A stretch of 64,000 bases of DNA from positions 61,280,108 to 61,344,107 of the forward strand of contig OX393577.1 in the NCBI GenBank assembly GCA_947652605.1. The letters run 5' to 3'. The stretch is from Elmis aenea (taxonomy: Eukaryota > Arthropoda > Insecta > Coleoptera > Elmidae). The translations under genes and the position numbers were made by a program. Positions 56,032 through 64,000 of the stretch are shown here, piece after piece. The notes under the pieces are model-generated. The model ran no database searches, was not told the origin of the DNA, and saw only the letters and a program-made list of their open reading frames with translations. Position 1 is the first letter of the stretch. Each line of letters starts with the position of its first letter.

Positions 56032-56443
56032 CGAGTGTTGTTCGATAAGTGGGTGCAAAAATGCAGAAAACAATTTTTTTTTGGACGAAATTTTTTAATC
56101 TTTTGATATAGGCTCCTTTGAGGTCTATAAACTTAGTCCATCGATGCTCAAGTTTTTTTATCCCGTCCATATAGTATGATTTGTCCAACTCTTCAAAATA
56201 GGCAGTTGTTTCGGCAATCACCTTATCATTTGATGGAAATCTCTTTCCTGTCAGCCATTTTTTTATGTTTGGAAAAAGATAGTACCCCGAGGGAGCCAAA
56301 TCTGGAGAGTAGGGGGGATGTGAAAGGACTTCGTAGCACAAATCGAATAATCTAGCTGTCAGAATTACAGAAGAGTGAGCTGGTGCGTCTTTGTAAAAAA
56401 AAAATCTCTTTTTTTGCCAAGTGTGGTCGTTTTTCCTTGACTT
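56032..56443 (-). pseudogene. mariner transposase C-terminal remnant
   Basis: The minus strand reads YKDAPAHSSVILTARLFDLC then HPPYSPDLAPSGYYLFPNIK, RFPSNDKVIAETTAYF and MDGIKKLEHRWTKFIDLKGA. D-x-A-P-A-H and Y-S-P-D-L-A-P-S hold the second and third catalytic aspartates of the mariner D,D34D triad. Its 3' end at 56032 reads CGAGTGTTGTTCGATAAGT after TA, which looks like a mariner terminus. The 5' part of the gene is missing: coding ends at the boundary with repeat A (56444). Confidence 0.82.
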
Positions 56444-56880
56444 GATAATATCCTTTTCTCAATTAACAGATTTTCATGCGTTTATTGGTCGTTTCTAAGA
56501 AATCTGAGTTTGTGATTGGTCGAAAATATAAATTTGGAGAGTAAATTAAATATTTTGGTCTTGATAATTTTTTGACGAATTTCGGCGACCAGTAGCGTTA
56601 CTTTAATATATATTAAACCACACCCCTAACGCACCACTCTGACAGCACTTGTAAAATTTGACATTTAATTTGACAGGTAGGTTAGGTAAAGGAAATTTTC
56701 TGACAAAATATAACTCGTGCTTTGCAAATAATCTATAATTTTTAACAAATCTTCACTCATGCAAGTTGAATTACAAAAAAAATCAGCTCAACTTGCATTC
56801 GGGCACATTTACCAAAAATTATCGATAAATTTTAATGCACTTGTTACATTACTACCTACAGATAAATACTGATAATTTTG
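56444..56880 (+). repeat. Repeat A, 5'-truncated copy
   Basis: Starts at GATAATATCCTTTTCTC inside the central loop, so only the right arm of the large hairpin remains. The rest (TTTCGGCGACCAGTAGCGTT, the 3' hairpin, the CTGATAAT end) follows the other copies closely. Confidence 0.88.
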
Positions 56881-58017
56881 TTTTTAAGCCTCTCGAACGT
56901 GTTGCAAGGTAACAGCCCGTCGCTGCAGGTGGAGAACTCTTAACCACAAGGATGCAAAAAAACACTTATTATGACTATAATTTTCGAAAAACTGTAATTT
57001 GCCTACTTTATTATTAACCTAAAAACTAATTCCAAGAGAACTAGTTGTTGACCAATTGAACTAAAATGCCTCGCAATTTGTAATGTGCTTCTAAAACCCC
57101 ACAATTTATTCGTGCTTGCTCGTATATTAAAATCACGAGGGATCCCTTGCAATTTTCACAACATAAACATGAATTTTCAGGCACTTAATTAACTTCGTTT
57201 TCGGGGTGTATTAATATATTTCAAAAATCAAATACATTTGTCGCGCTACATTGCTCTAAACAAAATTAAATACCCAAAGCATAGTACATCAATCACATTT
57301 AAATATAACATGCAAATAGGTATATTGGCATACAACAGTACTGTAAATTGTGTATTATTTGCATGATTTATATTGAATGTGTCTCTGTAGAATAATTTTG
57401 TATAAACTATTTGTTTCCAATACGTGTGCAATGTACATACACCATTTGTTATTATGATAAATATTGGAAACAATGTTTACGCGCGAAATTGACTTTTTAA
57501 TTTGTATTAGGGTGGACTTGTAATACTGAAACAAACGTAGAAAATCTATAAATATATGATGCAAGAATTCATCACCTGGCAAACAATTCTGTATAGAAAT
57601 CTACAAAAAAATGCACAGGAAAACAAGTTGAGCAAACATATGCCCACCTTGAAATTTTTGTGACGATCTATTCTGTTAAAATATTGTGCGCCAAAACTGC
57701 AAATTCTAAACAAAGCTTAAAGGTTACTTCTGGAAAGGTGTCAAATATCATCGTGGAAATTAATCTGGTACGCAAGTGCATATTTTGAAAGGTTGTAAAG
57801 GAAATTTTGCACAATATTCTGTGCAGAATTAAGCATCGTTTCATACATCCCTAAGTTCATTTAAGTTAAAAACCTTTAAGACTATAATTGGTCTATAAAC
57901 ACTTAACTATACTGCAAAAACAAAACTTATTAATTAAAAAACCTTTTGGGTTCAATTCCTTCAAAGCTGTTTTGTATTTTTCAAAATATTTTTCGAAATT
58001 ATTGAAGCACTTATTGC
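56881..58017. other. 5' intron sequence, nothing recognised
   Basis: AT-rich; short open frames without resemblance to known proteins. Confidence 0.35.
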
Positions 58018-58402
58018 GCAGATTTGAAATGTCTCAATCAATCTTCATTTGTTTTTGTTATTTTAACATCAGCCGTATTTAAAATAAGAAAGTTGATGTT
58101 AGAAAAACAAAACCAAACGAATATAGATAAAATTTGTTGTCAAATTTCAAATCTACGCAAAAATGTGCCCTGATAATGTTAAAAGTTATTTTGAGTGTGA
58201 TTTCAATTAAGCAAGTTATAAGCAAAAATCAAAAACCTGTTGTGTTTTGTTTTTTATTTATAGCGCAAAATCCATCAATTTTTTTTCAAGATATTTTTTT
58301 ATTGTATAATTGTTTTTAAATCATACATCATTTTGATCCATTAAACCAACTCTGTATCTCTTACGAGATCCCCATGCTGTACAGTTTAACTGGGACACCC
58401 TG
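58018..58402. mobile_element. Partial relative of the CAGGGTGTCCCAG MITE
   Basis: The right end AACTGGGACACCCTG before TA (58403-58404) and about 300 bp of arm match the right arm at 27420-27733. At 58040-58110 a short inverted copy (TTATTTTAACATCA / TGATGTTAGAAAAA) marks where a left arm begins, but the left terminus is missing. A further terminus-like word, GGTTACCCTGTA, lies at about 58505-58516. Confidence 0.75.
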
Positions 58403-58404
58403 TA

Positions 58405-61190
58405 TATGAAGGGACAGATACAAACATTTTTTTTTTGCTGAAAACATTTTATTTGGGTCCTAAACATTCGATTTATGCAAACATTAGCAAAGGCATACCT
58501 TGTGGGTTACCCTGTATGTGGTTTTAACATGAATTTTGCAGGAATCACATTTAATTGTTGTGTCCCCTTTGTTTTCCTACAAAATTAGAGGAATAAAGTA
58601 TATTTATCACCACACTATAGATCTTTGATTTACTAAAACGTACGCAATTGTAAATTAAAATGACACTGAAGGAATACACAAAGTGTTTTTGATTAGATCT
58701 AAACACAGTGTTACTACATTGAATTTCATAAAATAACTCAGCGCGCCCGCTCAAGAGTTAAACTCCAAATTTTAACTCCAAAGGGGCGTTTTTCACTGTT
58801 TTTATTAAATCCTAGTATAATTTTCTTACGTTCAACAAATCAAAAGAACTGCTACACACACACGAAGAACTGCATTGGGCGTAATTTTATTTGTACCTAA
58901 TTGTCGATAAAATCTATAACGAAAAAAAAACTTGATCAATTTAAACAACCATAAATAATTTTAATCGCATTATCACAGCTCACATAACCATTACGAGTTA
59001 AATAAGTCTAACAAAGTGATGGGATTTGGTTGTAAATAAATATTTTTAGGGCACTATTACCGAATCTTTTTCTGCACTTCACAGTTTATTGTTTAGATGT
59101 CAACTGCAACGTTTGACGAAAAGCTTGCAAGTTTACGATTTCGTCTGTGAGCTAACCCTCTGGGGAATTCGCATTTCGAGATCTCGACACAATATCCCCG
59201 AAGAAAGCGACATAAAAGGAGAAATTCCAAGTGTGCAAATCTTAACACTCCTGCTATCCTAACCCAAAAAATAGCTGTCGACGTGCGTTTTTTTTTCCGT
59301 CATATTAATTCGATCTTAGCCTTAACCCCGTAAAAAAATGCACGAAGTGTTTTTTTTTTAGTTGCGCGCCTTTTAAAAGCTCAATTTTCCTTTAAATAAA
59401 TACAGGAAGCTTTCGATATTTTTTCGTAGCTTTATCCTTAAACCGAAGATTCAAAGGGCGGTTAAATCCGTTTGTCACGATAGATTTGAGTGTTTTTGAA
59501 GTCGCTAAAACGTGCTCAAGCACCTTTCACGGTTCGTCATATTTTCCACTAAAATTTACGACTGCTCCCAACGATTAAATTTCGGCGGTGGTTTAACAAA
59601 TTTAACGGCAGAACGCATACAGAACCGTATATTTACGCTAAAATCCCTTTTATTTTACTATCACACGTTTCTTTGACTTATTTTCCGGGTTTATAATGAG
59701 CTTTTCGCGTGACCGTGCATTCACTTATTTAAATTAATATATTATTAGAAAATATACAAAATCAATACGGCAAACATCAAAATAACAAACATATTTAAGT
59801 TCGCCAAACGGTACGATATTGTAATTTGCCGTTTTTGCACTTTTTATGAGCGTCTTCGGCGCACTTCGACGTGGTACTGTACAGCACAGCGTTTTAATCG
59901 ATAAGGACTTTAAAATTTTCGCCAACACTGAAAATATCACTACAAAAACGATTAAATGTGCAGGATACAACTCACGGCTAATCCAGAGAAGCTAAACGGC
60001 ATTAAAGAGGGAACGATTACAATAAATCCGTTCCGCTAATGGCCTAAAAACGGTTTAAAGAATATAAAATTTGACGGCGAAGTTTCGGTTTGATTATATT
60101 TGAGGTCAGTTTTTATTTAAGTGGGTTAACGCAGCTACAATTTCTATGTAGATTAAAATAGCATCTTAATAAATACAATTTGCATGAGTTAGAGATTAGA
60201 AATTTACGCGGCAATATACTTTTTTTTTATTAAGGCGTTGTTCTTGAATTGTTTTCCGTTTACCGTGGAATTCCTAGGATTTTTATGAGCAATTATTACA
60301 TTTTTGGTCGATAATGTCTTTGCGAAACACGAGGAATGTATTAAATAAACCTACAAAAGTTTTTCAACCGCAATACAAACGTGATAAAAAGTTTTCACCG
60401 TCAGACACAGCGATACTCCGCATAAGGATCAATAATTGTTTCACCGTAGAGTTATGTCGACTCTAGTCGAATCTAAAGTTGACTTAATTTAAGGGAGCTT
60501 GTAACAAAAGGATATTAATTAAAGTCGCACACTTTCCGCGCTCAAAATAAAGCAAAATGTTAACTTACGACGTCTGCTAGCGCTCATGTCCTTTTCATGC
60601 AGCAACAAGTAAGACATAGATCACAGTCAGGACTTTGCTGTCCGGTTGTGGTGCATCAAGTAATTAACTGGTGTTTGCACATAGACCAAAGACCTCCTAT
60701 ATATCAAATAGAACCCGACTGTTGGCATTCATGTTTCTAAAAACGACGCCTTAGAAAACCGTTCTTTATGTACGGTTTTCCTGGAGCTAGAAAACTGTAA
60801 GATAAAAGTTGCCCAAGATGAGAGTCTGAACAATAACTTTCAATACAGCTCTACTAATATTCCGGTGAACATTTTTCAAAGACGTTGTTCGGTTTTCAAG
60901 GATAATAATCAAGATATTACTATTTTTAAGACTCAGATACGTCTTGTTTATTTCATTTAACGCAATAACAGTGATTATAAAGCTTGAGACGACTATACGT
61001 TACACAATAATCATGAAACAACTTAATCATTTACTTGAAAACCTACAGTGAATCAAATATTGCACTTAAAATGAATTTTTCTATTAGCATTTTATTTAGT
61101 GGTCTATTCAAAACCTTCTCTTAGTTATATTTGATGATAATGAAGACGTTTTCTTAATTTGTTTAAATTAATGTACGTCTAAAGATTCTA
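58405..61190. other. Comparatively repeat-poor stretch; possible upstream part of kirre
   Basis: 58700-60600 shows no repeat family of this window and has several G+C-rich patches. A consensus donor in minus orientation (GTGAGT at 59970-59975, after GATTAGCC) could end a 5' noncoding exon of kirre, but one hexamer match proves nothing. No protein-coding frame is convincing. Confidence 0.3.
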
Positions 61191-61559
61191 CAGCTGATGC
61201 TGTCTTTATTCCCTCACCCAGTATTTCAATTGGTTTTATCTTTACGCTCACCTTCCTCAACATTTTTCTTCTGTGCATAATCAAATTAATCTCTTTATTG
61301 TCTTCTGATCTGCCTCTTTTTTTCATAGAGGTGTGCTCCAATCTGTAACCTTCCATATTTATCTATCCCTGTTTGCTTTTTTTTTACATGCAGTTCCATG
61401 TTTGTATTTTTTTTTTAGATTTCCATTTTAATTCTTATCTCCTCATTAGTAACCATCTCCATCCAGTGACCTAACAACATTTTTTCTAAAATTTTCACTA
61501 CCATCGTTTGGAATTTTTCCCAAACTTTTTTTTTAAATTTCCGCGTAGATGATTCCCTT

Positions 61560-62113
61560 TTGGGTTCCTGTACTGCGACCTATTGGTCTATTGTACCCTC
61601 TGGTACAGCCCCTTAAAGAAGTCCTGTGTTTTTAAAAACTGCAGGATTTTCTTTAAGGGTGTTTTTCTTAACTCTCCTTGGTTGGCTTTTTCCAACCGTA
61701 GATAATGTGTGAATCCTTCACACTGGCAAATTACGTGAAGAGGAGTTTCTTCTTCTTCACCACATCTTTTGCATATATCGGTCTCTGAGAGCCCTATTAT
61801 ATAGAAGTGTTTGTTAAGCCCAGTGTCCTGTGATGAGTCCTGTGGCTTGTCTGATTTCTACTCTGCTCATCCTGAGCATTTCTTCAATCGTTACTTTGGA
61901 GACCATTGACAGGATAGCCTTAGAATAATGGTTTGTCCTGCAACTTTTTTCCAATGAGCATTATGACCCTGTATTAATATCTCTTTAAGACACCGCTTGG
62001 CTGTTCCATAGGATGTACCAACTGCGGGTTCTGGTCCGAAGAAAGGTGTGTCGCTGGCAATTTTGGCGGGGCCTTCTCGTTCCCTGGTATAATAGTGTGC
62101 CCTGGGCACCATA
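61560..62113 (-). pseudogene. RNase H-bearing non-LTR retrotransposon remnant, copy 3
   Basis: The most complete of three related pieces: on the minus strand MVPRAHYYTREREGPAKIAS then TPFFGPEPAVGTSYGTAKRC, a shift, MLRMSRVEI, and CRGCGEEEETPLHV (phase changes throughout), ending in the 3' UTR word GGTCGCAGTACAGGAA. It joins the segments found separately at 17228 (minus) and 19863 (plus). The stretch 61190-61530 to its left has weak retroelement-like words only. Confidence 0.75.
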
Positions 62114-62125
62114 CCATCCAGACCT

Positions 62126-63463
62126 TTAATTTCAGCCCCTGGAATATTTTGAATAATGTTGGTGAACTGGAGTGAACAATATCATTCCCTTTGATGTTCT
62201 GAAGCTGCTACCCATTTTCTGTCCTATTTTAATTGAATCTTTGTTATGATTGTGTAAGTTTTTTACTGTATGCATTATGTACTCAAATCTTTAATATCGA
62301 ATTAAACAAGTTTTTGGTATTGCGTTTGTGTAACCAAACTAACACATAGTAGAAATTATACTTTGCTTAAAAAGTCAATTTTTGGGTTTGCCTATCAATA
62401 AAAGATTTGTTGATAGTTTTCTACGTTATAACTGGCTCAAACTTCTCACGATATGAACTCACAGAAAACAACGACAGAGGTGGAACGTCCAGGTTGAAAG
62501 GAACGTATCATGGATGGAAACGTTGAGGAATGTTGGTAAAGTAAATGATCAGTATTGGAAAAGGCTGTCTAGGTGTGAAAGAAAGCTTTCCCCTTTGGAT
62601 CGGTGGTTCAGAATGAACCGATTTGAAATAAACAAGTTTAACTAAAAAGTTTCTCACTGGGGCATTATTTATGCAGCATGCAAAGGTCAAATTATTTTTG
62701 GTACGATGTGCCATGTTAATTTAAAAAATTACTAAACCATTAATCCCTACAACGTTGCAAAAATTAATTTGAAAATCCCGTGGAAATCTAGAGCTTTGCT
62801 AACAAATTAGTTTTAAAATTGTATATAATAACGAAGGCCCATCAACAAAATTACCACTCCGATGCTAACTGTAAAGGGTCAGGTATGTAATGTGAATATG
62901 CAAACGTAAATTGCAATTTGATAATGTTCGAGAAATGTAGTGCTTAGCCCCGGGGTGTTAAGAAATGCACACTAAGATATGTTAAATTTACATCTTTTAC
63001 ATGGAGATATCGTTGGGTTTAATGCATCGCGAAAGCTCTAAGGTACACTAGCTTAATTCCTTAAATTACAATTGGCGTGCAGAAACATTTAACAAATTTC
63101 GCTATTGACTTAATGACTCCAATGGCTTCCGACTTTAATATTTGATAAAGGAAAGTCTAGGTGATCACGAAACATCTCACAGTGGAGTTTCTAAACGAAT
63201 TTCCTCCGATAATGTTAACATCCTTGTTACAAGCTAAACTGCTCCAACTTTGATGGAAACTTTTTGGTATTCATATCTTTACGGTTCAGTTTTTTACAGT
63301 AATATTTATCTTACAATGAAAATATAATGCAATTGTGGTGTTTCTTTAAGTTTCAGTAACAGTCTAGTGAAAACTTGTGTGAATTTCGCTTTGTGGGCTA
63401 AAATAAGTTGCATTCATGCCTGGAAAATGCTTTTAGTAAAGTTACAACTCAAAAAAAAACAAG
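62126..63463. other. 5' intron or intergenic sequence, nothing recognised
   Basis: AT-rich; no supported feature. Confidence 0.35.
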
Positions 63464-63471
63464 GTGACAAC

Positions 63472-64000
63472 TAGGGTTTCTTTCCCGGGATCCCGGGATC
63501 CCGGGTTCCCGGGATCCCGGTCCATTTTAAGCTATTTTATATTTCCCGGGAAATGCTTTTTGTCCCGGGAATTCCCGGGATTTTAAAAAAGTGTTATTTT
63601 CGTTTATTTTGTGCTAAGATCTTTGTAATACTATCATAACTTATCAGAATTTTGTACTTAAAATATCTTTACTAACAGTAAATTATGGAAAAACTTTATT
63701 TTTATTTTAAAATAATTTTTCTCTTTTAGTATGGCGCAAAGAAGCCCGGTCTACATGACAAAGTTAATATCTTCAAAATACTTTTACAGTTTTATTCTTG
63801 TGTACCCTGATAATTCAAAGCAAAATAGCTTATAAATGAAATTTTATTGATGAGAACGATGTTTCTTTGGTGCTAGATGCTCTTAAGACAATTTCACCTA
63901 CGTCAATAGAGACTGAGAGAGCATTTTATGCAGCAAGACTTTTTCTTATAAATTAAGAAAAATACTAATTGACTGAAGCACAGATCACCTTTGTTTTCTT
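63472..64000 (+). mobile_element. hAT deletion derivative, CCCGGGATCC family, copy 2 (runs off window)
   Basis: Left end TAGGGTTTC preceded by GTGACAAC (63464-63471), which should be duplicated about 320 bp beyond the window if the copy is as long as the one at 30070. Sequence and layout follow that copy base by base with small indels, including GGGATCCC arrays and the phrase ATGGCGCAAAGAAGCCCGGT. Confidence 0.9.
63870..64000 (+). pseudogene. hAT transposase C-terminal segment, second copy
   Basis: Reads LDALKTISPTSIETERAFYA then ARLFL and goes out of frame at the next codons compared with 30457-30615. Same dimerisation motif, cut by the window edge. Confidence 0.8.

Noticed and set aside
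56032..56443. mariner remnant considered as a domesticated gene
   Set aside because: The N-terminal half and first catalytic aspartate are missing and the coding side is cut by repeat A.
61190..61530. Possible retroelement RT tail on the minus strand
   Set aside because: Words such as TNEEIRIKMEI are suggestive but low-complexity and unsupported by any diagnostic motif.
1..64000. tRNA, rRNA, CRISPR or prokaryotic-type operons
   Set aside because: None seen; spliced exons and eukaryotic transposons explain the window.

Overview
The window is eukaryotic and AT-rich, and reads as insect nuclear DNA (a beetle is my guess, held weakly). The evidence is a single large spliced gene of a fly-type cell-adhesion family set in a dense field of insect-style transposable elements. 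I found no bacterial-type operons, CRISPR arrays, tRNAs or rRNAs.

The host gene lies on the minus strand and is the Irre-cell-recognition-module immunoglobulin receptor kirre/duf (the paralogue rst/roughest is the alternative). Seven consecutive coding exons chain in frame from the ATG at 41039 to the donor at 1870. They give residues 1-632: signal peptide, five Ig domains, one membrane helix and the start of the cytoplasmic tail. The rest of the tail lies left of base 1. At least one 5' noncoding exon lies right of 41060, because a splice acceptor stands 21 nt before the ATG. Intron 1 is 34 kb and splits the first Ig domain. Introns 3, 5 and 6 are 56-79 bp. Intron 2 (599 bp) is almost wholly a minisatellite with a 4-monomer higher-order period of about 136 bp.

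The rest is mobile DNA. Non-LTR retrotransposons: a 5'-truncated RTE-clade copy with a 13-bp target duplication (21312-23813), and remnants near 17.3, 18.8, 19.4, 20, 43.9, 47.5, 48.3 and 61.8 kb. DNA transposons: four hAT-type insertions of three families with 8-bp target duplications (30.1, 32.7, 38.6, 44.3 kb) and a fifth running off the right edge (63.5 kb), two of them keeping the end of a hAT transposase; a piggyBac transposase remnant interrupted by a Helitron-like element (41.4-42.3 kb); mariner-type remnants (45.8, 56.0 kb); three Helitron-like elements in tandem (3.1-4.1 kb); and many TA-flanked MITEs with CAGGGTG-like ends. At 24.5-27.7 kb four inverted-repeat elements are stacked inside one another. 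An unclassified, roughly 565-bp hairpin-rich repeat is present four times.

Three large fold-back structures lie close to splice sites of the host gene (39 nt after the exon 1 donor, about 51 nt after the exon 7 donor, about 380 nt before exon 2), so they would form long double-stranded RNA in the pre-mRNA.
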